A stretch of 64,000 nt of DNA from Pseudomonas pharyngis (lineage in GTDB: Bacteria > Pseudomonadota > Gammaproteobacteria > Pseudomonadales > Pseudomonadaceae): positions 186,001 to 250,000 of the forward strand of contig NZ_BQID01000005.1 of NCBI RefSeq assembly GCF_021602345.1, written 5' to 3'. Made by a program: the position numbers and the translations under genes. Below are positions 48,355 to 57,412 of this stretch, piece after piece. How positions within the stretch are numbered: position 1 is the first letter of the stretch; each line of letters begins with the position of its first letter. Under the pieces are notes generated by a model, which was not told where the DNA came from, made no database searches, and saw only the letters and a program-made list of their open reading frames with translations.

Positions 48355-50176
48355 GCATCAATCCGAACGACAAAGCCCCATCGACGCCCACGGCATCATT
48401 GGCGACCTGCGCAGCGCCGCGCTGGTCAATGACAAGGGCAGCGTGGATTTTTTCTGCTGGCCGGCGTTCGACAGCCCGTCGATCTTCTGTTCGCTGCTCG
48501 ATACCCCCGACGCGGGGATTTTCCAGCTCGCCCCGGACCTGCCCGATGCCCGGCGCGAGCAGATCTACCTGCCGGACACCAACGTCCTGCAAACCCGCTG
48601 GCTCAGCGACCACGCCGTGGTGGAAATCACCGATCTGCTGCCGATTGGCGACAACGACGATGCCCTGCCGCTGTTGATACGCCGGGTGCGGGTGGTCAGC
48701 GGGCAGGCGACGTTTCACCTGCGCTGCGCGGTACGGCATGACTACGCCCGCGCTGAGACCCGCGCCGTCATCGATAAACAGGATGTGCTGTTCAGCGCCA
48801 GCGGGCAGCCGACACTGCGGCTGGCCTCGGATCAAGCCTTGAGCGTCGATCAGGAAGCAGCGGTCGGGCAATTCACCCTCAAGCAGGATCAGACGGCGGC
48901 GTTCATGCTCGGCGCCAGCGACGATCCGCGCTTTGCCGAAGGCGCCGCGCAGCTGTGCATCGAACGCACGCTGAAGTTCTGGCGCGACTGGATCGGCCAG
49001 TCCAACTATCGCGGTCGCTGGCGAGAAATGGTCAACCGCTCGGCCCTGGCCCTGAAGCTGCTGACCTCACGCCAGCACGGCGCAATCCTCGCTGCCGCCA
49101 CTTTCGGCCTGCCGGAAACACCCGGCGGCGAACGCAACTGGGACTATCGCTACACCTGGATCCGCGACGCCTCGTTCACTGTTTACGCCTTCATGCGCCT
49201 GGGGTTTGTCGACGAAGCCAACGCCTACATGCGCTGGCTTCGCGGGCGGGTCAGCGACTGCTGCGGCCAGTCATCGATGAAGCTGAACATCCTCTACGCC
49301 ATCGACGGCCGCCAGGAACTGCCGGAAACCGAACTCACGCATTTGGCCGGGCATGGCGGTGCCAAACCGGTGCGGATCGGCAATGGCGCGTACGACCAGA
49401 TTCAACTGGATATCTTTGGCGAACTGATGGACGCCGTTTATCTGGTCAACAAGTACGGCGACGCGATTTCCCACGAAGGCTGGCAACACGTGACGGAAGT
49501 GGTCGATCAGGTCTGTGAGACCTGGCAGACCAAGGATGTGGGCATCTGGGAAATGCGCGGTGAGCAACATCACTTCCTGCACTCACGGCTGATGTGCTGG
49601 GTGGCGCTGGACCGGGCGATCCGCCTGGCCTCGAAACGCTCGCTGCCGGCGCCGTTCGCCCGCTGGGACCAGACCCGTCAGGCCATCCATGCCGACATCT
49701 GGGACAACTTCTGGAACGAAGAGCGCGGACACTTCGTGCAATACCAGGGCGGCACCACACTGGATGGCTCGATGCTGCTGATGCCGCTGGTGCGCTTCGT
49801 CAGCGCCAAGGATCCGAAATGGCTGGCGACGCTGGAAGCCATCGAGAAACATCTGGTGCGTGACGGCATGGTTTATCGCTATCGCAACGACGATGCCGGC
49901 ATCGACGGTTTGTCCGGCACTGAAGGCGCCTTCGCAGCGTGCTCGTTCTGGTACGTCGAATGCCTGGCCCGCGCCGGGCAAGTGGAAAAGGCCCACCTGG
50001 AATTCGAGCAACTGCTGCGCTACGCCAATCCGCTGGGGTTGTACGCCGAGGAATTCGACAACCGCGGCCGGCATCTGGGCAACACGCCCCAGGCGTTGAC
50101 CCATCTGGCGCTGATCAGCGCGGCGAGTTTTCTCGATCGCAAGTTGAGTGGGGAGAAAAATTACTGGCAGCCGTAG
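48347..50176 (+). CDS. Glycoside hydrolase family 15 (glucoamylase/trehalase-like)
   Basis: About 609 residues from the ATG at 48347, overlapping the SDR stop by 8 bases. The N-terminal beta-sandwich of bacterial GH15 proteins (FFCWPAFDSPSIFCSLLD) is followed by the (alpha/alpha)6 barrel with GGERNWDYRYTWIRDAS and the second catalytic region GLSGTEGAFAACSFWY. GH15 enzymes release beta-glucose from alpha-glucans or trehalose. No signal peptide is visible, so it is likely cytoplasmic. Which substrate it uses cannot be told from sequence. Confidence 0.87.
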   Translation: MAEHQSERQSPIDAHGIIGDLRSAALVNDKGSVDFFCWPAFDSPSIFCSLLDTPDAGIFQLAPDLPDARREQIYLPDTNVLQTRWLSDHAVVEITDLLPIGDNDDALPLLIRRVRVVSGQATFHLRCAVRHDYARAETRAVIDKQDVLFSASGQPTLRLASDQALSVDQEAAVGQFTLKQDQTAAFMLGASDDPRFAEGAAQLCIERTLKFWRDWIGQSNYRGRWREMVNRSALALKLLTSRQHGAILAAATFGLPETPGGERNWDYRYTWIRDASFTVYAFMRLGFVDEANAYMRWLRGRVSDCCGQSSMKLNILYAIDGRQELPETELTHLAGHGGAKPVRIGNGAYDQIQLDIFGELMDAVYLVNKYGDAISHEGWQHVTEVVDQVCETWQTKDVGIWEMRGEQHHFLHSRLMCWVALDRAIRLASKRSLPAPFARWDQTRQAIHADIWDNFWNEERGHFVQYQGGTTLDGSMLLMPLVRFVSAKDPKWLATLEAIEKHLVRDGMVYRYRNDDAGIDGLSGTEGAFAACSFWYVECLARAGQVEKAHLEFEQLLRYANPLGLYAEEFDNRGRHLGNTPQALTHLALISAASFLDRKLSGEKNYWQP

Positions 50177-50484
50177 TCATCCTTCTTCGCCAGAGCCTGT
50201 AAGAAAGATCTCAACTCCAATCGCCGTTTGTAGGATGACCACCTACGAACGGCAAACACCCCCGAGCCTTGTGGTTGAAGGGCTGGCCCACACAATCGAT
50301 TCCTTTCGATACAACTTGTTGATGGCACGGCCTACAGAAACCTGCCAACCCCGTGTAACGCTTGGCCCGCAACTCGCACTTACACCCCGAAATACCTTGT
50401 TGCCAGCTGTTACATCCCCCCCTACCATCCACCGCAACGGGCACAGCGGAGCTGTCCAATAAAAACCCGACTCAAGGAACCAGA
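50177..50484. other. Intergenic region with hairpin
   Basis: About 300 bases without a supported gene. A hairpin (50223-50234 with 50242-50253, one mismatch) follows the GH15 gene and may end transcription. The rest must hold the promoter of the next gene; nothing else was recognised. Confidence 0.6.
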
Positions 50485-50874
50485 ATGAGCCAACGCATCC
50501 ATCGCCAGATCGATACCCCTCTGCGCACCGGCCTCAAGCGCGACGAACTGTGGGAAGCCGCCGACAAAGGCCTGATCAAATGCTGGGAAATCGGCCGCCA
50601 GCGCGCCACCCGCTTCCCCGACCTCGCCCAACGCTGTCGTGCCGACGAATTACCGGTACTCGGCTGGAAAGGCGGCGTGAGCCGCAGCCTGAAGAAAAAC
50701 GAAAAATACGGATCGCTGAAATACCTCGCCCAGTGGCAGGGTTTGCGCGGGGAGGATCTGGATATTGATCTGGGTACCGAGCGCGTCATGACCTGCTCGC
50801 GGACGAAAATGGTGGTGACGTTTACGCCGGATCGGAGCAAGTATTTTAATCAGGTGGCGGAAGCCGAAGCTTAA
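50485..50874 (+). CDS. Hypothetical basic protein
   Basis: A 129-residue, Lys/Arg-rich soluble protein starting MSQRIHRQ, preceded by an AAGGAA ribosome site. It contains LKRDELWEAADKGLIKCWEIG and a C-terminal part ending in TPDRSKYF. No domain was recognised. It is 11 bases upstream of the TerB/BRCT gene, with that gene's AAGGAGG site overlapping its stop, so they form one unit. Function unknown. Confidence 0.75.
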   Translation: MSQRIHRQIDTPLRTGLKRDELWEAADKGLIKCWEIGRQRATRFPDLAQRCRADELPVLGWKGGVSRSLKKNEKYGSLKYLAQWQGLRGEDLDIDLGTERVMTCSRTKMVVTFTPDRSKYFNQVAEAEA

Positions 50875-50885
50875 GGAGGAGCGCA

Positions 50886-51518
50886 ATGGTCGATCTGCAT
50901 CAGGAGTTTCAGAACAGCAGTTTCTTTCATCAAGCCCGAATCGACCGTCGCTCCGTCGACGCACTGACTGGAATCGCCGCCGGGCTTGCAGCAGACGGCA
51001 AGATCAATCAGCAGGAAGCCGAATTTCTCAAGAACTGGATCGAATCGCACTTGATCCATCTGAATGATCCGGTCGTCAACATCCTTTATAAGCGTCTCGC
51101 CGACATGCTGAGTGACGGCGTTCTTGATGCAGAAGAGTCGGTCGAGTTGCTGGAAATGCTTCACCAGTTCGCAGGTCTTCCAGTCGGCGCACAGCAACCC
51201 TTCGTTGCCTCAACCTCTCTGCCTCTGGACAACCCTGCTCCGGCATTGAGCTGTGCTGATCGTGTCTTTCTCTTCACCGGTGTCATGGCCTACGGCCCCC
51301 GCAAGGACTGTGAGGCGTTGATTGTCGAGCGAGGTGGATTGATCGGTGGTTCTGTCAGCAAAAAGATTCATTATCTGGTGGTAGGCAGCATCGGTAATGA
51401 TCAATGGCTTCACAGCAGCTATGGCACCAAGATCAAGAAAGCAGTTGAGCTTCGCGACAGCGGCGTGCCGATTGCCATCATCAGCGAAGACCATTGGCAG
51501 AAGGTGTTATTCGGATAA
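50886..51518 (+). CDS. TerB-like plus BRCT domain protein
   Basis: A 210-residue protein. Residues ~20-105 are helical with acidic metal-site-like motifs (GLAADGKINQQEAEFL and MLSDGVLDAEE) as in TerB-like domains. Residues ~125-205 are a BRCT domain of the NAD-ligase type (VFLFTGVMAYGPRKDCEALI, then GGSVSKKIHYLVVG and an ISEDHW end). BRCT domains bind DNA ends or phosphoproteins. No ligase or nuclease domain is present. Possible roles in DNA metabolism are inferred from the domain only. Confidence 0.82.
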   Translation: MVDLHQEFQNSSFFHQARIDRRSVDALTGIAAGLAADGKINQQEAEFLKNWIESHLIHLNDPVVNILYKRLADMLSDGVLDAEESVELLEMLHQFAGLPVGAQQPFVASTSLPLDNPAPALSCADRVFLFTGVMAYGPRKDCEALIVERGGLIGGSVSKKIHYLVVGSIGNDQWLHSSYGTKIKKAVELRDSGVPIAIISEDHWQKVLFG

Positions 51519-51530
51519 CGGGAGAGAGAG

Positions 51531-52430
51531 ATGACCCAAGCTGTGATGCAGTTTTGCAAGACTGAAAGCCTGACCATCGGCTATGAACATCACGGCCCGG
51601 AAAACGGCACGCCGGTCATCCTCCTCCACGGTTTTCCCTACTCCCCCCGCGCCTACGACGAAATCGCCCCGCCGCTCGCCGCCCAGGGTTATCGGGTGAT
51701 CGTGCCCTACCTGCGCGGTTACGGCCCGACCCGTTTCAACAACCCGGACACGCTGCGTTCCGGCCAGCAAGCGGCGCTGGCGCAGGATCTGCTGGAGTTG
51801 ATGGATGCGCTGGGAATCGAGCAAGCGACATTGTGTGGTTACGACTGGGGCGGTCGGGCGGCGTGCATTGTGGCGGCGCTGTTTCCCGAGCGTGTGCGCG
51901 GTTTGGTGACGGGCGACGGCTACAACCTGCAAGACATTCCGAATTCGGTCCAGCCGCTGGATCCGCAGAGCGAGCATCGCCTCTGGTATCAGTATTACTT
52001 CCACACGCCCCGTGGCGTTGTAGGGCTGACGCAGAATCGTCGGGAACTGTGCGGGCTGCTCTGGCAGTTGTGGTCACCGACTTGGACGCGGAACGCCGAG
52101 CGTTATCCGCTGAGTGCGTCGGCGTTCGATAACCCGGACTTCGTCGAGGTGGTGATTCACTCTTATCGCCATCGCTTCATGTATGCGCCGGGCGATCCGG
52201 CGCTGGAAGGGATGGAGCAGGCGCTGGAGAAACAGCCGGCGATCGGCGTGCCGACGATTTCGCTGTGCGGTGCGGATGATGGTGTTGGCCCGGCGCCGGA
52301 AGACGATGAAGATGCCCACCACTTCACCGGGATTTACGAGCGGCGGGTGCTGGCGGGTGTCGGGCATAACATTCCCGAGGAAGCGCCAGGCGAAACGCTC
52401 AAGGCATTACTGGATCTGCTGCAGCGCTGA
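51531..52430 (+). CDS. Alpha/beta hydrolase, epoxide-hydrolase-like
   Basis: A 299-residue enzyme with HGFPYSPRAY after strand 3 and the nucleophile elbow GYDWGG, where the nucleophile is Asp rather than Ser. A C-terminal GVGHNIPEEAP supplies the histidine. This arrangement is characteristic of epoxide hydrolases and haloalkane dehalogenases. No substrate can be assigned. Its 3' end overlaps the convergent regulator gene by 32 bases. Confidence 0.85.
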   Translation: MTQAVMQFCKTESLTIGYEHHGPENGTPVILLHGFPYSPRAYDEIAPPLAAQGYRVIVPYLRGYGPTRFNNPDTLRSGQQAALAQDLLELMDALGIEQATLCGYDWGGRAACIVAALFPERVRGLVTGDGYNLQDIPNSVQPLDPQSEHRLWYQYYFHTPRGVVGLTQNRRELCGLLWQLWSPTWTRNAERYPLSASAFDNPDFVEVVIHSYRHRFMYAPGDPALEGMEQALEKQPAIGVPTISLCGADDGVGPAPEDDEDAHHFTGIYERRVLAGVGHNIPEEAPGETLKALLDLLQR

Positions 52431-53382
52431 CCGAAAACCGCTCACGATACGCCTGCGGCGTCACACCCATGGCCCGCAGGAAACTGCGTCTCAAGGTTTC
52501 TTCACTGCCAAATCCACAATTCGCCGCGACCCGTTTGATCGGCAAACCGGTATCGCTCAGCAACCGGCGGGCGGTTTCGACGCGGATCAGTTCGATGGCC
52601 CGGGCCGGGGTCTGGCCGGTGTCGGCGCGGTAGTGGCGCACGAAGCTGCGTTCGCTCATGCCGGCCTGTTCAGCGAGGGTCGGGATGCCCAGGTCGCAGG
52701 TCAGGTGTTCGGCGATCCACGCATGTAAATCATCAAATCGGTTGCCCTGTTTTTGCAGTGACAGCGTCACGCTGAATTGCGACTGCCCGCCCGGGCGCTT
52801 GAGGAACACCACCAGTTGCCGGGCGACGTCCAGGGCCATGTCGCGACCGAGGTCGTCTTCGACCATGGCCAGCGCCAGGTCGATGCCGGCGGTGACGCCC
52901 GCCGAGGTCCAGACCGGGCCGTCATTGATGAAGATTGGATTTGGCTCGACCTGCAAACGCGGGTGCTGCTGCGCCAGTTGTTCGCAGCGAGTCCAGTGGG
53001 TGACGACCCGACGACCGTCGAGCCAGCCGCTGGCCGCCAGCAGGAATGCTCCCGTACAAACCGAAGCCACGCGCTGGCATCCATTGGCGTGTTCACGCAC
53101 CCAACTCACTAACTCAGTGTCTTCGGCAGCGGCATAAACGCCCCAGCCGCCGGCGATAATCAGCGTATCGCTGGGCTGCTTCGGCAGCGGCTCGGCCAGC
53201 ATCGCCAACCCGGCAGACGAGTTCACCGCCCCGCCACCGCTGGCAATCACCGTTGGCGCGTACGGCGCAGGCAAACCCTGCTGACGGGCGATGTCGTTGG
53301 CCGAGGCGAAGACCTGCAACGGCCCGGTGACATCGAGCAATTGCACATTGGCGAACGCGAGTACGTGGATGGTTTTCGGCAT
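52399..53382 (-). CDS. GlxA-family transcriptional regulator (DJ-1/PfpI plus AraC HTH)
   Basis: A 327-residue protein. Residues 1-190 form a class I glutamine amidotransferase-like DJ-1/PfpI domain with the conserved Cys in SVCTGAFLLA. Residues ~215-320 are an AraC-type double helix-turn-helix (RRLLSDTGLPIKRVAANCGF). Such regulators respond to small nitrogenous metabolites. It is divergent from the isonitrile hydratase gene, with an 88-base shared promoter region, and probably controls it. Confidence 0.9.
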   Translation of the reverse strand: MPKTIHVLAFANVQLLDVTGPLQVFASANDIARQQGLPAPYAPTVIASGGGAVNSSAGLAMLAEPLPKQPSDTLIIAGGWGVYAAAEDTELVSWVREHANGCQRVASVCTGAFLLAASGWLDGRRVVTHWTRCEQLAQQHPRLQVEPNPIFINDGPVWTSAGVTAGIDLALAMVEDDLGRDMALDVARQLVVFLKRPGGQSQFSVTLSLQKQGNRFDDLHAWIAEHLTCDLGIPTLAEQAGMSERSFVRHYRADTGQTPARAIELIRVETARRLLSDTGLPIKRVAANCGFGSEETLRRSFLRAMGVTPQAYRERFSVSAAADPVMP

Positions 53383-53470
53383 TTGGCGTAATTCGTGGGC
53401 TGATTGGCGTATGCGCCAAAACCTACGCGCCTACAGTAAAGCCGTCCACCCCTTTTCACGGAGAAGAACC

Positions 53471-54157
53471 ATGGCGTTGCAGATCGGTTTTCTGTTGTTT
53501 CCCCAGGTGCAGCAACTCGACCTGACCGGCCCGTACGACGTGCTGGCGTCGTTGCCGGACGTGCAAGTGCATCTGGTCTGGAAGGATCTGGTGCCGGTCA
53601 CCGCCAGCACTGGGCTGGTGCTGAAACCGACCACCACCTTCGAGGATTGCCCGGCTCTGGACGTAATCTGCGTACCCGGCGGCGCAGGCGTCGGGCCATT
53701 GATGGAGGATGAGCAGACGCTGGCCTTTATCAAGGCGCAAGCGGCGCAGGCGCGGTACGTGACGTCGGTGTGCACCGGTTCGCTGGTGCTCGGCGCGGCG
53801 GGTCTGTTGCAGGGTAAACGGGCGACCACGCATTGGGCTTATCACGATCTGCTGCCGACACTGGGCGCGATTGCGGTGAAGGATCGGGTGGTGCGTGACG
53901 GCAATCTGTTTACCGGGGGCGGCATCACGGCCGGGATCGATTTTGCCCTGACCCTGGCGCAGGAACTGGTGGGTGTCGATACGGCACAACTGGTGCAGTT
54001 GCAGCTGGAATATGCACCGGCGCCGCCGTTTGATTCGGGCAGCCCGGAGATGGCGCCGAGTGCGGTTGTCGATGAGGCGCGCAAGCGTGCGGCACCTTCG
54101 CTGAAGTTGCGCACGGAAATCACCGAGCGTGCGGCGGCAAAATTGAACCTGCGCTGA
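53471..54157 (+). CDS. inhA: Isonitrile hydratase, DJ-1/PfpI family
   Basis: A 228-residue protein, the exact length of Pseudomonas putida InhA and very similar in sequence as I recall it. It hydrates isonitriles to N-substituted formamides. The catalytic Cys is in TSVCTGSLVLGAAG near residue 101, and an acidic residue is in the N-terminal QLDLTGPYDVL. The start at 53471 is preceded by ACGGAGAAGAACC. An upstream in-frame extension overlaps the regulator and is not used. Confidence 0.88.
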   Translation: MALQIGFLLFPQVQQLDLTGPYDVLASLPDVQVHLVWKDLVPVTASTGLVLKPTTTFEDCPALDVICVPGGAGVGPLMEDEQTLAFIKAQAAQARYVTSVCTGSLVLGAAGLLQGKRATTHWAYHDLLPTLGAIAVKDRVVRDGNLFTGGGITAGIDFALTLAQELVGVDTAQLVQLQLEYAPAPPFDSGSPEMAPSAVVDEARKRAAPSLKLRTEITERAAAKLNLR

Positions 54158-54178
54158 TCCCTCAGCCAAACACAAAGC

Positions 54179-54271
54179 CATGTGGGAGCGAGCCTGCTCG
54201 CGATGAAGGCATGTCAGTTAATTTTTGTGCAACTGACCCACCGCCATCGCGAGCAGGCTCGCTCCCACATG
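54179..54271. repeat. Inverted REP pair
   Basis: Two 27-base arms (54179-54205 and 54245-54271) are exact reverse complements, built around the Pseudomonas REP core GGGAGCGAGCCTGCTCGCGA, with 39 bases between them. It can fold into a long hairpin after inhA. Confidence 0.95.
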
Positions 54272-54392
54272 GGTTACTTGCCCTCCTTCACCACGGATTG
54301 GCGCTGTCCCTGATTTCCCCCACACCTTCACTTGTCCCCTCGCCCCCAGCCGTGTAGAAAGCCTGTCCACAAATCGTGCACAAGGACTTTCC

Positions 54393-55184
54393 ATGACAGC
54401 TCTGCCATGGCTCTATCTCGGGCTTCTCAGCCTTGGTTACGGATTGGCGCTGAGTTTCGGCCAGCTCGGCTGGCTGGCGCTGATCTCCATTGCACTGCTG
54501 GTTTTCGCCGGTTATGCCGTGCGCCAGCAAACCGTGCCGGTCGGGCGTTATCTCGGCCATGGCCTGTTTATCGTGCTGGCCCTGGCGCTGGCCTTGCACT
54601 GGCTGCCGGGTTTCTACAACGGCCGGGCCATCGAGCCGCAGCGCTTCACCAACAACGCCGTGCCGTTCTCGATGTACCTGAATCTCGACAAACCGCTGAT
54701 TGGCTTCTGGCTGCTACTGGTCTGCCCGTGGATCGTCGCGCGGCGTTCGTTGCGCCTGACGGTGTACGCCACCGCGCTGGCACTGACGCTGAGCGTGATT
54801 CTGGCCCTCGGCGGCGCCGTGTTGCTGGGCATGATCACCTGGGCGCCGAAGTGGCCGGATCAGGCGTGGCTGTGGGTGCTGAACAATCTGCTGCTGGTGA
54901 CGCTGGTCGAAGAAGCGCTGTTTCGCGGCTATATACAGGGCGGCCTCAGCCGGCGTTTCAAACACCTGCCCTACGGCGAAAACCTCGCGCTGCTGCTGGC
55001 ATCCCTGCTGTTCGGCCTGGTGCATGTGGGCGCCGGCTGGCAATGGGTGTTGCTGGCGAGTCTGGCGGGTGTCGGCTATGGTCTGGCCTACCGTTTTGGC
55101 GGGCTCGGTGCAGCGATCGCCACACATTTTGGTCTGAACCTGCTGCATTTCGGCCTGTTCACCTATCCGATGCTCGCGGGTTGA
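54393..55184 (+). CDS. CPBP-family intramembrane protease
   Basis: A 263-residue membrane protein with about eight hydrophobic helices. The C-terminal half has the Abi/CPBP catalytic motifs: EEALFR (glutamate pair and Arg), FGLVHVG with a His, and the last HFGLNLLHF. Members are glutamic intramembrane endopeptidases related to Rce1; bacterial roles include peptide maturation and bacteriocin self-protection, but none can be assigned here. The gene stands alone downstream of the REP pair. Confidence 0.88.
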   Translation: MTALPWLYLGLLSLGYGLALSFGQLGWLALISIALLVFAGYAVRQQTVPVGRYLGHGLFIVLALALALHWLPGFYNGRAIEPQRFTNNAVPFSMYLNLDKPLIGFWLLLVCPWIVARRSLRLTVYATALALTLSVILALGGAVLLGMITWAPKWPDQAWLWVLNNLLLVTLVEEALFRGYIQGGLSRRFKHLPYGENLALLLASLLFGLVHVGAGWQWVLLASLAGVGYGLAYRFGGLGAAIATHFGLNLLHFGLFTYPMLAG

Positions 55185-55286
55185 AGCAAGGTCGGTTTTG
55201 CGACGCCGTACATATAAATGAAAAAAAATTTCAATAAATGACCGATACCGCCGACAACCTTTCAAAGCCTTGCGGATTGAAAAACC

Positions 55287-56852
55287 ATGCGTAACAACCA
55301 GCCCATTACACAACGCGAACGGACTTTCCCGGCTCAGCAACGGTTGATTTCCACAACCGACGCCAAAGGCGTGATCACCTACTGCAACGACGCTTTCGTC
55401 GAAATCAGCGGGTTCTCGCGTGAGGAACTGATCCGTGCGCCGCACAACCTGGTTCGTCACCCCGATGTGCCGGCGGCGGTGTTTTCGCACATGTGGGGCA
55501 CACTGAAACAAGGCTTGCCATGGATGGGCATTGTCAAGAATCGCTGCAAGACCGGTGATCATTACTGGGTGAACGCCTATGTAACGCCGGTGTTCGATGG
55601 CAATCAGGTGGTCGGTTACGAGTCGGTGCGGGTCAAACCCACCGCCGAACAGATCCGCCGTGCCGAAGCGCTCTACCAACGCATCAACCAGGGCAAGTCG
55701 GCGATTCCATCGAGCGACAAATGGCTGCCGATTGTGCAGGACTGGCTGCCGTTCATTCTGGTCAGCCAGCTGAGCTTCATGATCGGCGCCACCCTGAACT
55801 CGCAGTGGGGCTTCGCCCTCGCCGCCGGTCTGTCGGTGCCGCTGGGCCTGCTGGGCCTGCAATGGCAACAGCGCGGGCTCAAGCGCCTGCTGCGTCTGGC
55901 CGAGCAGACTACCTCCGACCCGTTGATCGCGCAGATGTACACCGACAGCCGTGGCGCCCAGGCGCGTCTGGAAATGTCGATCCTCAGCCAGGAAGCGCGC
56001 CTGAAAACCTGCCTGACCCGTCTGCAGGACACCGCCGAGCACCTGACCGATCAGGCCAAACAGTCCGACGCCCTGGCGCACAACAGCTCCAGCGGTCTGG
56101 AACGTCAACGCGTGGAAACTGAACAGGTCGCCACCGCCGTCAACCAGATGGCCGCCACCACCCAGGAAGTGGCGAGCCACGTCCAGCGCACCGCCGACGC
56201 CACCCAGGAAGCCAATCGCCTGACCGGCCGCGGCCGCGACATCGCCGGCGAAACCCGCGAAGCCATCCAGCGCCTGTCGGTCGTGGTCGGTGAAACCGGC
56301 CTGACCGTCACCCAACTGGCCAAGGACAGCGACGAAATCGGCGGCGTGGTCGACGTGATCAAAGGCATCGCCGACCAGACCAACCTGCTCGCGCTCAACG
56401 CTGCGATTGAAGCCGCGCGTGCCGGCGAAATGGGCCGTGGTTTTGCCGTGGTCGCCGACGAAGTCCGCCAACTGGCACAACGCACCAGCGAATCCACCGG
56501 CCAGATCCATGCCCTGATCGCCAAGCTGCAACAAACCGCTTCGAGCGCCGTACAAACCATGGAAGCCGGGCATCGCCAGGCGGAAGAAGGTGTAGCGCGG
56601 GTTCTGGAAGCGGACCAGGCCTTGGTCGGCATCAGCGAAGCGGTGGCCAACATCACCGACATGACCACCCAGATCGCCGCCGCGACCGAGGAGCAAAGTG
56701 CAGTGGCTGAAGAAATCAGCCGCAACATCAGCAACATCTCGGAACTGGCGGACCAGACCTCGGAACAGGCGCACAACTCGGCGTTGCTGAGTGAAGAGCT
56801 GACCAAGACTGCCAACACGCAATATTCGTTGGTGGAGCGGTTTAACCGCTGA
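55287..56852 (+). CDS. aer: Aer-type aerotaxis receptor (PAS plus MCP)
   Basis: A 521-residue chemoreceptor. Residues ~20-125 are an Aer-like PAS domain, with [11 protein letters not shown] and [18 protein letters not shown] closely following E. coli Aer, which binds FAD and senses redox state. Residues ~150-195 hold two membrane helices. The C-terminal half is the cytoplasmic signalling hairpin with the invariant tip [19 protein letters not shown]. Linkage to the cbb3 oxidase operons also occurs in P. aeruginosa. A terminator follows directly. Confidence 0.92.
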   Translation: MRNNQPITQRERTFPAQQRLISTTDAKGVITYCNDAFVEISGFSREELIRAPHNLVRHPDVPAAVFSHMWGTLKQGLPWMGIVKNRCKTGDHYWVNAYVTPVFDGNQVVGYESVRVKPTAEQIRRAEALYQRINQGKSAIPSSDKWLPIVQDWLPFILVSQLSFMIGATLNSQWGFALAAGLSVPLGLLGLQWQQRGLKRLLRLAEQTTSDPLIAQMYTDSRGAQARLEMSILSQEARLKTCLTRLQDTAEHLTDQAKQSDALAHNSSSGLERQRVETEQVATAVNQMAATTQEVASHVQRTADATQEANRLTGRGRDIAGETREAIQRLSVVVGETGLTVTQLAKDSDEIGGVVDVIKGIADQTNLLALNAAIEAARAGEMGRGFAVVADEVRQLAQRTSESTGQIHALIAKLQQTASSAVQTMEAGHRQAEEGVARVLEADQALVGISEAVANITDMTTQIAAATEEQSAVAEEISRNISNISELADQTSEQAHNSALLSEELTKTANTQYSLVERFNR

Positions 56853-56867
56853 TTGTTCTGGCAATAC

Positions 56868-56902
56868 AAAAAACCCGGATAGCGAGAGCTTCCGGGTTTT
56901 TT
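56868..56902 (+). terminator. Rho-independent terminator after aer
   Basis: A 12-bp stem (56868-56879 with 56891-56902) with A and T tracts on either side, 15 bases after the aer stop. The AT arms make it usable in both directions. Confidence 0.93.
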
Positions 56903-56935
56903 ATTGCCTGTCTGAAATGGATGTGAGCAGCACCG

Positions 56936-57036
56936 CCCTCTTCATGGGCAAGCCCACTCCCACAGGGTTTCGCATTGGCCACAAAATCTCGCAACACCAC
57001 CACCCATTGTGGGAGCGGGCTTGCCCGCGAAGAGGC
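56936..57036. repeat. Inverted REP pair between aer terminator and DUF6124 gene
   Basis: Two REP-type arms in opposite orientation (about 56936-56965 and 57008-57036; core GGGCAAGCCCACTCCCAC and GGGAGCGGGCTTGCCC). The arms are imperfect copies. Confidence 0.85.
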
Positions 57037-57052
57037 CATAACAGCGAGCGAA

Positions 57053-57412
57053 TTACTGAGGCAATTTCAGCCTATCCAGCAGTCGATTCACCAACAGCTC
57101 GTTCAACATGATCAGCTGTTGCAGCGCCAGCAGCGGTTTGCGTTCCGGGCCTTTTACCGAGTTGGCGATATTCCCGGCCATGGCGTTGGCTGACGACAAT
57201 GACTCGCTGGCTTCGACGAGCAGTGTTTCGTCATCGAGTGTGGGATCGACCATGTAGATGGGGCGGGACTTGGGCGGGAAGTACTTCGGGATTTCGGGGC
57301 CGAGGTAATAGTCGAGTGCGCGATCGGCGGCTTCTTTTGTCTTTTTGGACTCGAGCTCGGGGTCGTTGGAGGTTGGATCGGTTATTGGTGGATTTGGTGT
57401 GGCTTTGAACAT
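57053..57412 (-). CDS. DUF6124-like small protein
   Basis: A 119-residue protein starting MFKATPNPPITDP. It has KEAADRALDYYL in the first third and a helical C-terminus QQLIMLNELLVNRLLDRL. This is a Pseudomonas-restricted family often found in multiple copies; its function is unknown. The 3' end abuts the REP pair. Confidence 0.75.
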   Translation of the reverse strand: MFKATPNPPITDPTSNDPELESKKTKEAADRALDYYLGPEIPKYFPPKSRPIYMVDPTLDDETLLVEASESLSSANAMAGNIANSVKGPERKPLLALQQLIMLNELLVNRLLDRLKLPQ

